Position numbers and translations under genes: made by a program. The notes under the pieces were generated by a model. It was not told where the DNA came from. It saw only the letters and a program-made list of their open reading frames with translations, and ran no database searches. A DNA stretch of 64,000 nt from Leucogyrophana mollusca (taxonomy: Eukaryota > Basidiomycota > Agaricomycetes > Boletales): contig MU266376.1 in the NCBI GenBank assembly GCA_021014945.1, positions 80,373-144,372 on the forward strand, read 5' to 3'. Positions 1-9,456 of this stretch are shown one piece after another. Each line of letters starts with the position of its first letter. Position 1 is the first letter of the stretch.

Positions 1-17
1 CACATAACTTAAATACC

Positions 18-795
18 TTGAGTGTGCGACTCATTCCCGAGGAGTGGAGCAGCTACGGACCCCAATGCATGAAAACCCTCGAAACCTTGGAGCTTCGCTC
101 CCCAACCTTTTTGCCATGCACATGTTTTATCCAAAAAATAGAGGCTCCACTTCTTCGCAAACTCATTGTAGACTGCGAATCCCACCCGCCAGCAGCAACA
201 ATAGGGAAGCTATTCACCTCGTTGCAAGCCCAATTCCCGCATAGCATCATGGAGAGCATCACAGTTAAAGCGGGCAAACCCCGCCTCAGGAATGGCGACA
301 AGTACCCCTGCACCATGCAAGCTATAAGGCCACTACTGGCTTTCTCCCTGATCAAAGAGCTCCATCTCGGCTCCCTCAACATGTCACATATAGACGATAC
401 CGACATGCATGAAATCGCTTCTTCGTTGCCCGGTATCGAATCGCTCTTTCTCGGGACTAGATATTTCTGGAAGGAAACACCGCGAAGTAATCCTGGGGCT
501 AGTGATTGATGCAACAGTCTTGGATCCTGTCACTCAAGAAAAGCCTGGAGGAGGTGTCATGAACACTACCATCACCACGCTATCCGTGGGCTGTTCGAAG
601 TTTCATGACCCTACAGAAGTGGCGGTGGTTTTGTCAGCCGTCTTGCCTTCCCTCAAAAAAATCGTCGTCGAGACATTGGGTCAGAATAATGATCGAGAGG
701 CCCGACAGGAAGGGTGGGAGGAAGTTGTGGAGTGGGTTCAGTTTTTTGCCAAGATTAGGGAACAAGAGAGGCGGAAAAACGGTACGGAGTCGTAG
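18..795 (+). pseudogene. F-box/LRR-like protein, 3' part, frameshifted
   Basis: This is the 3' part of a fungal F-box/leucine-rich-repeat-like protein; the F-box end would lie outside the window. Two frames carry it. The first (18-509) has LRR-like segments ending in LPGIESLFLGTRYFWKETP. The second (about 490-795) resumes with LGLVIDATVLDP and then LSVGCSKFHDPTEVAVVLSA, typical of the last repeats of this mushroom family. Family members, as I recall them, carry an extra segment of roughly 15-20 residues between these blocks, so I infer a small deletion plus frameshift near 480-500. No splice pair joins the frames convincingly. It could instead be a sequencing error. It is probably a decayed copy. 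Confidence 0.55.
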
Positions 796-1326
796 AGTTG
801 ACAGCGACAGGTTTAATGCAATTGACCTGTTGGATGTGTCGAGGGTCTGTTAGCCTACCATTCTTGTGGGTACAGCAAGTCTCGGAGGGCTGGAGACGGC
901 TTGCATGCGCAAAACAGCGCTCAACGTTGACTGTCGCCGCAAAAGTTGCATTCGCAGGTCAATCTACAGTCAAACAGCATCTGCCGGAAAACAAACCGCA
1001 AGATGCGAAAGAGTCGTCCCGCCCTTAAATATTGTCACTGACATGCCAGTCTCTGGTTGGAGGAGACTCGGTAGCAGGCGGGCGGTAGCCAGCGAGGCAT
1101 CACAAGGCAGCCTGATTGACATGGGGGATTGCAAGTTGACGTCCAGAGACATATGCCGCTCATGAGGTATTTAGTTCCAATCGTCACGACGTCCCCATAC
1201 TTCTGGATTAAAAGAAAGTATAACAACGACAGTCGAGAATCACTGCATCTACTGTGAGATGATCAGCGTCAGGACGGAGCTGCGTTTGAAGATGGCCATA
1301 CATTAAACCAGTCGCAAAGGCGAGTT
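796..1326. other. Intergenic, no gene recognised
   Basis: Short frames on both strands have no recognisable motif or consistent splice structure. It separates the broken F-box gene from the 3' end of COX6 and presumably holds the COX6 terminator. Confidence 0.5.
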
Positions 1327-1798
1327 TTATGACGAGTAGAGTTCTTCTTTCGTCTGTATGCCTGTATTCGGATGAGCAAAAAAAAAAAAAGCACAGCAGT
1401 GCCCTTCCCAACTCACCGAGCTCCTCCCTGACAGGCTTCAGTTCATCCATATATGCCTGATACTGCTGCTTGTTCTCGACTTTCTCTCTAACACCCTCAA
1501 ACACGCGTACTGCCGTTGCGTAGTCGTTTACCCGGCGCGCTGCGCGGAGGGCGGCCTCAACGACGCCGGTTGAAGGCACGAGGTCGTGTGCGAAGCAGTT
1601 GTTCAGGCCTCTCTGGACTTCAAAGAGGTCTTGCGCGCCCTGGAAAAATGCGACGTAGCGCTCCGAAAAGGCCTCGAACGTTTCCTGCCCGTGAGCGTCC
1701 GACGATGAAAAACGGACGGCGACGGCGGGTGTGGATGTGCGGAGGAGAGCGGTGGCGGGCCGTGCGCGGAGGACGGAGGCAAGCATTCGCTGGTGCAT
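1327..1798 (-). CDS. COX6: Cytochrome c oxidase subunit 6 (mammalian COX5A type), mitochondrial
   Basis: Nuclear-encoded accessory subunit of respiratory complex IV, acting at the inner mitochondrial membrane. Exon 1 (1798-1417) starts MHQRMLASVLRARPATALLR, an Arg-rich presequence without acidic residues. The conserved body follows, with ETFEAFSERYVAFFQGAQDLFEVQRG and a terminal KPVREELG (first motif quoted in part). A GTGAGT donor at 1416 and a CAG acceptor at 1364-1362 remove an intron with a 14-T tract. Exon 2 (1361-1327) adds GIQTKEELYSS, matching the family's C-terminal KEEL motif. The spliced length is 138 residues, close to the family's usual size. I chose the start at 1798 because upstream residues in the same frame do not look like coding. 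Confidence 0.92.
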
Positions 1799-2079
1799 GG
1801 TGGGCGGAGTGAGAGCTCGACAACGAACGACGAGGTGACAAGAAAAGAGCGGAGATAAACGTAAATTGTCGGTTCGCTGAAGAGCTTTTGCTCTCGGGAT
1901 TTTCCGGGACGACACTCATATCCTCCTGCCACCACAGTCGGGCATCAGGGAATCTTTTTGCACTTAAAACTCGTCCAAATCTCAAGATAGATAATATATG
2001 AGTATCTGCGTTACAGTTGCGTGTATGGTGCTGAGTACAAGTGTAGTGTGACTAGGCTCTGCATGAAGGACTCCAGCAA

Positions 2080-4203
2080 TTATATCTTCCGTCTCCTAAA
2101 CATGACTTTGGCTTTGGGGTTTGCGCCGAAGGCAGAACCGAAATTGAGGTTGCTCGGCCGTGGGCCGTCACCTTCCAGTTTAACATCATACGCCACGACG
2201 ATGTGTGCCAACATGGCCTTCAGTTCATTAGCAGCAAAGAATCGACCAGGGCTAAATGCAAAAGAACAGGTTAGCTCAGTCGACTTGCGGAGCAGGCAAG
2301 GGAAGTACCATGCGTGTCTTCCATGGCCGAATGGGAGGTATTCCAAGTTGGTGGAGACCATCTGGTGCTTGACCGCTTCGCCCTCCTCTTCTCGCAGGTC
2401 CGCAAAGCGGAAGGGCTCGAAGACGTCTGCATTCTCGTAAACGGTATCGTCGTGATGTGTTGCATACGACGCGACCGAAACAATGGTCCCCTTCGGCACG
2501 AATGTCCCGTCGGAGAATGTGAAATCCTTGAGCGCTTTGCGTCCCATGCTTACTATTTCAATTTTAACACCAGTTCAGTGGGGAGAAATAGCTGAGGATA
2601 TGAGTGAAAGTACGCACAGCAACCTATCCCATCAATTCTCTGAGTCTCCTTCAAGAAGCTATCGACTTTGCGCATTTTGACCATAGCACCTTTCGACCAG
2701 CCCTCCTTGGCGACGATAGCCTCAACTTCTTCGCGAAGCGGTTGGATGTATTGCGGGTTTGCAGCAAGCCAGTACAAGGCTTGAGTGAAGCTCTGTCATG
2801 GTATGTTGTTAGCTATTGTGGGCGTAGACATGATTGCAGATGAAGTCTCACGTTAGACGAGGTCTGAGAAGGGGCCGGGGTCAGCGAGCACGAATACACT
2901 TATAGGAGGAAGGCGCACGTGGATTGCAGCGAAGTTGACAGTCAAGATGCGCTGAGTCAAATTGCGCACTGAACGCTCTCGCCCTTCCGCATCGTCCATC
3001 AACCATGCCAGCAAGTCATTCTGTCGGCGGCCCAATTAGAAGAGATCCTTCAAGATGTATCCCAACGAACCGGTTTATCGGCCCATTCTTTTCCATACTC
3101 GTCGAGGTATCTCTGACGCTCCTCGATGATAGGACGGAGGTGTTTCATACCTCGTCTGATGCTAGCCGGGACGGTGGTCATGTACTGGGCGACTAGACTG
3201 CGCGGGGACGTTTGTGAGCATTCGGTGGAGGATATGACCAGGTATGACTTACGGAGCCATAAATGTCGGGAAGAGATTGATGATAGCCCCGCCTTTGACA
3301 ACATCCATGGTAAACTGTATGTTCAAGGCCCTCCAATCCGGATCGCGGCCTATGTTGAATTAAGCACCGAGAACGGGAAGGAAGGCGAGGCAAGCAAGTG
3401 AACCTACACAAAGGAAGACCGACGAATATCCGATTGCTAGTGCGGCACACGATCTGCATCACGGCGTCGAGAGCGGGTACATTTTTCCATTCTACGAGGG
3501 CGAGGGGCCATTAGAAAAGGGGTAAAATCCTCGGTATGACGAGAATGCGCACCGTTATCCTTCAGCTGCAGCGTTTCTTCGAATGCCGTTACGATTTCGT
3601 CTCGGATATCCGGGAACAAAGCAGCCAGATTGCGAGTCAGCTGGGAGCGAATAATAGGGATGTGGTACGGGTTGTGGTGGATGTCGTGGCCAAGAGTGTA
3701 CTCGACCTTTAATGACTAGCACCGTCCATATTTCAGCAAGCGTTATAACACGCAGGTTAAGACCGCTCACATCGTTTGTTGCTTCGAGAAACGAAAGTTC
3801 GTCATCCGGTGACTTGCGGAGCTCCTCCAATAGCTTCGGGCCACTGACAATGACTTGCCAGCGGTACAAAACGGCGACTTTGAAGGGCTTTCCTTTGTAC
3901 TGAAGAGGGTGTCACTTTCCTCCGAGAATACTGGGCCGTTGAACTCACCCGAGCGTAGCCCTCCCGGACGATCTCAGAGGCATTGGTCATGAACTTCAAC
4001 CCTCCCAAGTACGAGCCAAACAGACCAGACGATCCTACAGTCGGAATGACATCAAGCTGCGTAATTAAGCGCCAATTCGTCAGGGAAAGTCGTCAGGGCT
4101 AACACCAGCCTATACGTACCGCTGATTTCTGCGTGAGCTTCGAAACGACGACGAGGCCTGCAAGGCCTGCGAGCCCATAAGTCACGAGTGAGGTGTTCTC
4201 CAT
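2080..4203 (-). CDS. Cytochrome P450 monooxygenase (P450-1)
   Basis: Membrane-anchored haem monooxygenase with many introns. The start at 4203 gives MENTSLVTYGLAGLAGLVVV, an N-terminal anchor, then LDVIPTVGSSGLFGSYLGG. The I-helix reads NFAAIHTSSN, the ExxR helix is KETQR, and haem binding is PFGHGRHA-CPGRFFAANE, split by an intron. FAAIHT and FTFSDGTFVPKGT resemble fungal ent-kaurene oxidase/LovA-like P450s (CYP68/CYP512 type). The substrate cannot be read from sequence. A 12-nt exon (2852-2863) encodes TSSN. The last exon ends KVMFRRRKI. All family landmarks are present, so it looks functional. Exact boundaries of the middle exons (about 3000-3900) are less certain. Confidence 0.88.
2852..2863 (-). 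other. 12-nt microexon of P450-1 (I-helix TSSN)
   Basis: The minus strand reads CTCAG, then ACCTCGTCTAAC, then GTGAGA. Both flanking introns are GT-AG and in phase 0, joining NFAAIH to SFTQALYWLAANP. It supplies the conserved I-helix Thr. Confidence 0.8.
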
Positions 4204-4962
4204 GGTGTTTGATGAGAGACGGATAAATTGGAACGATCCGCTTGTATTCTAACACCCCTACCTACCATGCCTTTATTTAGGCCAGACCCCTCCGACGGAA
4301 TAAGGATGTGGGCTGATGTGCGTCGCTGGAGATTCACAGCTGTTGTCCGATGGGATTGAGCGCTTGGGCATTTGTTCCCATGCGTTGATGCCTGTTGATG
4401 TAACGCATGCTTATTCCGGGCCTCCTTTTGGCCCCGGCGGCGCCGGTGGTACCACCTATGTTTTTGACTTTGCGCCTTCGACCAGGGTGAGCAACGTCCC
4501 GTCGGAGTCGCCGCAGAAGTGGCCAATTGAGGAGATTGCACTCAAGGGGTTCAGCTCAAACGAAGAAGGGTCGTACCGTAATAATCTCAGTGCAACACTT
4601 TACGATGATTTCTCCTTGGCACCGTGTCCCCCGACCTCCCCGATCCGGCGGCATGGATTTGGGTTATACGACGTGACCTTCCCGCGTAGAACTCAAAACG
4701 GAGCGTGCCACCACCGCGCCATCGTGGACCGCAATTCCTCCAGAATTTGGCGACAGAAGAGGTGGAACTTCTCATTTGGCGTCGTCGGCAAGAATACAAC
4801 AATATTGGTGGAGATAACTCGAACAGGTCACTCCATTGCGGCATTGGAGGGTATAGCAAACGAGGAGTGGCAGATCGAAGGATGGTCAGCTCATTGAGGT
4901 ATGTACGTAAATATATCTGCTAAGTGAAGGGAGATGCCAGTGCCGTCACGCATTAGCTGGTC
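4204..4962. other. Open frame of unknown status (4316-4897, +)
   Basis: Upstream of P450-1 there is a 193-codon open frame on the plus strand at 4316-4897. It has no signal peptide, membrane segment or motif I recognise. It ends in WQIEGWSAH, faintly like HATIKGWSP in the tail region near 8130-8155. It may be another relic of that tail rather than a gene. The first 110 bp are probably the P450-1 promoter. Confidence 0.25.
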
Positions 4963-5230
4963 TCTCCAAACCTTCTAAGGGCGTTGATCGACGAACCTTC
5001 TCGGCTCAAGGCGTTGTTGCTGTTCTCTACCACCACCACCACCACCCACGAGCGAGGGAAATAGGACGGCCATTCCCGTGACCAAGGACGCCAATATGAC
5101 GCCTACATCAAGCACGCCAGCCCGCAACGCTACGCAAAGGTTCAGGAGGCGGAGCACCATCTCTAAGCCCGACAGCGACAACATGTTGTTTGATGCGAGA
5201 GATGCCTCAGACTCTCATGGAACCGGTTAG
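4963..5230 (+). repeat. Duplicated HET-tail segment, copy A
   Basis: About 270 bp resembling 8152-8470 in the same orientation. Shared blocks include the run CTTCTCGG...AAGGCGTTGTT, an ACC-rich stretch, GAGCGAGGGAAAT.GGACGG, and GGTTCAGGAGGCGGA.CACCATCTC. In plus frame both read like a Ser/Thr-rich tail (EGNRT..., RFRRRSTISKP). Copy A has a pure (ACC)6 run at 5029-5046. It ends where the reversed HET fragment begins. Confidence 0.7.
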
Positions 5231-5615
5231 GTGTCGCCACGCTGACTCCTGTCAATCGCAAAGTCCCCAATAGAACGTAGTTGTCCATGCCAGTAATCCG
5301 CGCAATGGCGGAAATCAAGCTCTCCCTGGAGTTTGTCTCGGCCCGGTCCTTCGCAAAGAATACGGTGCTCTCGGGCACTACCAGCTCCTGCAGCGTCCAG
5401 CCCCGGGTGAACCACTCCACTTGCTGCGCCAGAACTAGGAGCCTTCGACGGCTGGGTCGGCGTCGCTGCGGACGTTTTCGAGGTAGACGTAGCACACGAA
5501 GGCCTCCTCGCACCAGCGATACATCGAGTTTACCGCTTCCGAAAGCTCTGCACTACTACTGTTGTCGATGCAGCATGTATCGACCCACACGTATACACAG
5601 CTGAACAGTTCACTC
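5226..5615 (-). pseudogene. HET-domain gene fragment, N-terminal half, broken
   Basis: The minus strand carries the middle of a HET (heterokaryon incompatibility) domain: VWVDTCCIDNSSSAELSEAV, NSMYRWCEEAFVCYVYLENV, then GWTLQELVVPESTVFFAKD and LLGTLRLTGVSVA. The N-terminal AILSHVWG block is missing. A TAG stop (5437-5435) and a frame change near 5415 interrupt it; the block SKWFTRGW carries about four extra bases. Homology stops abruptly at about 5230, at the same domain position (LxLxxVSVA) where the plus-strand fragment at 6520 begins. It is non-functional as it stands. Confidence 0.8.
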
Positions 5616-5880
5616 TCGCCGATAAGACCAACGTCAATCAAGTGACGGCAAGGCTGTCCCTTTATACCGTGTGGGACCAGCCACTGGAATGTCACAGAAA
5701 TCCACCCACAATAGAATGCCTCTGTTCCACTACCAATCCTCCTACCCAATGAACGACTCTTGCTTCATATGGGAGTGGCTGGTTTAAACTTTGGTGCTTA
5801 AACATAAGCCCGATCTACCCGCAATAAGAGTCAACCCCCAACCTCTATCACTATCGTCTAGCAATCAGCTGGAAGCTGCG

Positions 5881-6437
5881 ATGTTACACCAATTCCCCAC
5901 GGAGATCGCTCTCCGCACTGCATCATATCTGTCCTTGTATTCCCTCCGCAAAGTCGCCCTCGTTTGCCGTCAGTGGAATGCACTGATCACCACGAACGAA
6001 TCATCTGTTTATCGCAATGCCGCCCTCTTGCATCGATTCGTAGCCCCTGCAAATGTTGAAACAGAGCTGGCCTCCCAAAAGCCAAAACTCGAAGAGCATG
6101 AATGGCGATTATTCTGTGGGCAGCTATGTACTCCTCTTTCTTCTACATTCAGCCTGCTTACTAGGTCGCAGGCGGCTGGAGATCCAAAGGGGCTGGAGAG
6201 GTCGAGGCCCGTACTCACCCAAGGAGTTGTCTGCATCCGGGAGATCTGTACATTGCATCAAAATTGACGAAGAGGAAGGAATCGTTATAACAGCACATCA
6301 CTTTGGTGGGCTGCTTGTCACAGACCCGACCAGCAACCGCGTGCTGTGGTCGTTACCTGTGGTAAGTCCACCTGAGTTGCGGCGGCGCCAACGAAGGCCA
6401 ACTAACACCGCTTCAGTCACATGTCGTGAAAAACTAG
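5881..6437 (+). pseudogene. Truncated F-box protein copy
   Basis: Paralogue of the intact minus-strand gene at 51084-53376. Exon 1 (5881-6127) holds an F-box, MLHQFPTEIALRTASYLSLY, and LRKVALVCRQWNALI. Exon 2 (6165-6361) encodes the first beta-propeller-like strands (VHCIKIDEEEGIVITAHHFG). Intron positions match the intact gene. A third exon begins SHVVKN and meets TAG at 6435-6437, where the intact gene continues THVVEYAHCEYDRGY. Homology is lost at that point. A product of about 150 residues could be made, but it lacks most of the protein. I read it as a rearrangement-truncated copy. Confidence 0.78.
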
Positions 6438-6515
6438 CCAACGGCGATGTCTCAGCAGTATCATACCCGGGAAGGATTCGTCCTGCCCGCCCGGACCCCC
6501 GACGTGAGATGCTTG
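6432..6515 (-). repeat. Antisense patch copied from F-box gene
   Basis: About 84 bp similar to 52183-52262 read on the same (plus) strand, sharing GGCGATGTCTCAGCAGTATC and further blocks (about 85-90% by eye). In the intact gene this DNA is antisense to coding and spans an exon end and the start of its intron (GTATGA donor). Here it sits downstream of a plus-strand F-box piece, so its orientation is opposite to its neighbour. Confidence 0.75.
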
Positions 6516-6519
6516 TCAG

Positions 6520-8011
6520 GCGAATTGCCGCTTGCAGAAGTGAGCGTAGCGAAGAAGATGTCGTGGGCTTCGCGGAGACAAATAACGAGGATAGAAGAGA
6601 GCGTACTCGTTGATGGGAATTTTCGGAGTTCAGATGCCGCTGATATACGTGGAAGGGGAGAACGCGTTCATCAGGTTTCAGCACGAGATCATGAGGGCAT
6701 CGAACGACTAAAGCATATTTGCTTGGACGTCCATCGGTGTTAAGGTCCACGGGAGCCTGGTGTCAGCTCTACTCGCTTCTTCACCCGACAACTTCCGATA
6801 CTCCGCCAGTATCGACCGAATTCCACCCACCACTTTTGCTCGTCTCTCCGCGTCGACATAAAAATGCGGGCTATAAATCTTATTTCTCCCTCACCAACAG
6901 TGGCATCCAAATAAATATGCCTATTAAAGCGAACCCCTGGCCAATCGGGTACATAGGAGCGCTTTCCTGTTCAGATAATGGCTGTCTCGTTGGTATTCAT
7001 CTCAGTTGCCGCGAGGATGGCCTTTTTCGGAGGGTTTTACCGCGATACATACTCAAGGTCTCCGGGCCCTATGACGAGTTTGTCACCAAGGACATGATCA
7101 TCTCTGTCATCGTCGACAACGGAAGCAACCTCCCACCTCGGCCTGTCCCAATGGAACTCCAAATTGACTGGGTATTTGGCACCGAAGGAATATCTGACGA
7201 TGAAGATGAAGTGCCTGTCCCAACAGAACCCCTTCCTTACGATATATCTGACACCGAAGCAATATCTGATGACGAAGATGAAGTAGGCAAATCCGTTCGC
7301 GTGAAGACCGACCGGGGTGCCCGAGAAGGTTTCGTGCTATTCCAAGAGGAAAATATACGTGCCGGACGTGGTGGCACTTACAGATGGAACGACAAAGATC
7401 CATGTGTTTTCTTTTACCGAAATCGCGCAAGCGGAGAAGGCTTCGCAGTGACCATCGGATGGCGGTTGAACCGCCCATGCGCCCACATTGAAGGGTTTGG
7501 CAAGACGGCGCCCCCCTCCCAGATGCTGGCTGGCTGCAGCTCATCATCAAAGGTACATCCCAGGGAATGGGCGTTCAAACCTTTACGAAAGGGGGTGAGG
7601 GTCACCGTGACCGCGACACTTGATGCACGGCGGTGGACTGTCTCCATCTCCGTGGGTCGCCCCAAATCAGCACATCGGTAAGCAACTCTTCTCTCTAGCT
7701 CCTTTCGGAGTGGTCGATAACTGTGTAATATCAGTCCAGTAGAACAAGTATCCAAGTTGCTGACCTCGGAGCAACACTGGGATCCGGTCGACCCGAATCC
7801 GCATGATAGATCTCAGTTACAACGTGCACCACAGGGACTCCCGGTCGACACAGAGGGGACCAACCCGAGAACTCCAGTCCTACCGCTATCTACTACACCA
7901 CCCGCACTTGTACAGGCTTCGCAGGTCAACTGCTCGATCTTGCGTGCCCTGCACGCTCCAACTTCCACTGCGATCGCTCTGGTTAGCCCATCCCGCAACT
8001 GCGGAGGATAG
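6520..8011 (+). pseudogene. HET-domain gene fragment, C-terminal half, broken
   Basis: It starts abruptly within the HET domain (LPLAEVSVAKKMSWASRR). It continues as in HET-1: PLIYVEGENAFIRFQ, then NSGIQINMPIK, GPYDEFVTKDMIIS, FFYRNRASGEGFAVTIG and REWAFKPLRKGVRVTVTA. Lesions: frame loss at the AYSLMGIF block near 6600, an in-frame TAA where relatives have Gln in NDQSIFAW (about 6710), and another near 6860. From 6719 to 7677 a long frame is open. A GTAAGC donor at 7678 and an acceptor at 7734 would add a tail ending at 8011. It holds a 72-bp in-frame duplication. The N-terminal half is absent. Confidence 0.82.
7141..7284 (+). repeat. Two tandem 72-bp units (24 codons), acidic
   Basis: Units 7141-7212 and 7213-7284 both open with GCCTGTCCCAA and close with an ISDDEDEV-coding segment. 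They differ by scattered substitutions and lie in frame inside the HET C-terminal fragment. Confidence 0.85.
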
Positions 8012-8151
8012 GTTATTCCGATCTACTCGCACAAACTCAGGTTCGGCGGGTTCCACTACGTCCGGTCGACACCGCCAAAGCTCGTCAGGAGACAGGTCTG
8101 GTCTGTGGAAGAATTCCAGTTCGTATGGTGATCATGCCACAATCAAAGGAT

Positions 8152-8470
8152 GGTCCCCATGCGAACCTTCTGAGAGTTCTGTACCAGGCATGGTGGAACA
8201 AAAGCACCAGGAACTTTCTCGGTCCGAGGCGTTGTTTCTGCGCCCTACCACCACCAACAACACCACCGCCATGAGCGAGGGAAATCGGACGGTCACTCCC
8301 ACCAGTAACACCCTGATCAAGGGCGACAATATAATGCCTGCATCAAGCATGCTGGCCCGTAACGCTATGCAATGGTTCAGGAGGCGGACCACCATCTCAA
8401 AACCCTAAGCCCAACAGCATGTACGACGCGAAAGTTGCCCCAGACTCTTATGGCACTGGCTAGGCGTTCG
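8152..8470 (+). repeat. Duplicated HET-tail segment, copy A'
   Basis: Counterpart of 4963-5230, about 25 bp longer near its left end. In plus frame it reads MSEGNRTVTPTSNTL...ARNAMQWFRRRTTISKP (two excerpts). It lies just downstream of the HET C-terminal fragment, which suggests that the repeat is the 3' tail of a HET gene family member. Confidence 0.7.
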
Positions 8471-9456
8471 TCTCAGGTTTTGATACCCAGCTCGATGATT
8501 CACATCACCACTATAGGGAAAACAGACATTTTGATCAACCACATCGACGTGCCGGACCCCCGAAAGCAGGGGAGCGTCCCTAGGACCTCCTACTGAAGGG
8601 GTGGGTAATATAACTGCATATAACCAGACTAGCGCAGTTGTCGTTGCAACCCTATCCGTGGATGTATCAGCCCGCATAAATCAATATTGTCTCGAGATCA
8701 CAGTCATTAAGAGCACTCTTCATACGTCCCGACCGTCAATCAGGGCCGCTGCCAACTGTGCTGCCATCCGACGTCCTGGCCCCCTCGAAGCCGTTTGAAC
8801 ATTTGTTGCATTATCGCATTCGCCATGTAACCCGCACGCACTTCGATCAATGTGATAGCAGAAGATGTTTTTGTGGCTTTCGCGTACACAATGTCACAAC
8901 CAAAGCTCTCCAGCGCCCCCAACAACCTCCCTCAGAGTCGTCGTAATGATGCGCTGGCAACCATCCCGCGACCACGACATAACCCCCGTAATCTATTCGG
9001 TGCTGGGGAACGATGTCCGATGAAGGGAATGGCTATTGATAGCACCAGAAACACGATCTCCCTGAACTGGCACTGCTAAAGCCAGCAACACTCTGACTCG
9101 TGACACTAACATTATCTATCAAAGGAGTCAAGCGGCCCGCGCGGTGACGCGTAGGTGACGCGGCTCAAACTTGTCAATGAACCACGAGGTATATCCGATG
9201 CTATGATAAACGCCTGCATGTGGCCTACTCTTGCAGTGATAGGTATCGTTTCCAACTCTGGCTTTGGCTGCGAAAGTGAGATGTACCAATGATCTATAAC
9301 AGTGTTGAAGCGCTGATGGAGGGGAAATTTTAGCTAATCTTCTTCTGGGCTGCCTGCAACGCAATCGTGAAGTTCCCAGTTGGCGGAGATCTATGTATGT
9401 ACATCCCTGGCCCTTGGCCTGCTGGATGATCATCCCTCCTTCAGCGCGTTTCAACG
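8471..9456. other. Intergenic, no gene recognised
   Basis: Only short frames occur on either strand. None shows a recognisable domain or a plausible set of splice sites. The last 200 bp would contain the HET-1 promoter. Confidence 0.5.

Noticed and set aside
4316..4897. Firm gene call for the 193-codon plus frame
   Set aside because: No recognisable domain, start context or introns; kept only as an open frame of unknown status.
5791..5880. Upstream Met for the truncated F-box copy
   Set aside because: Similarity to the intact paralogue begins only at MLHQ (5881).
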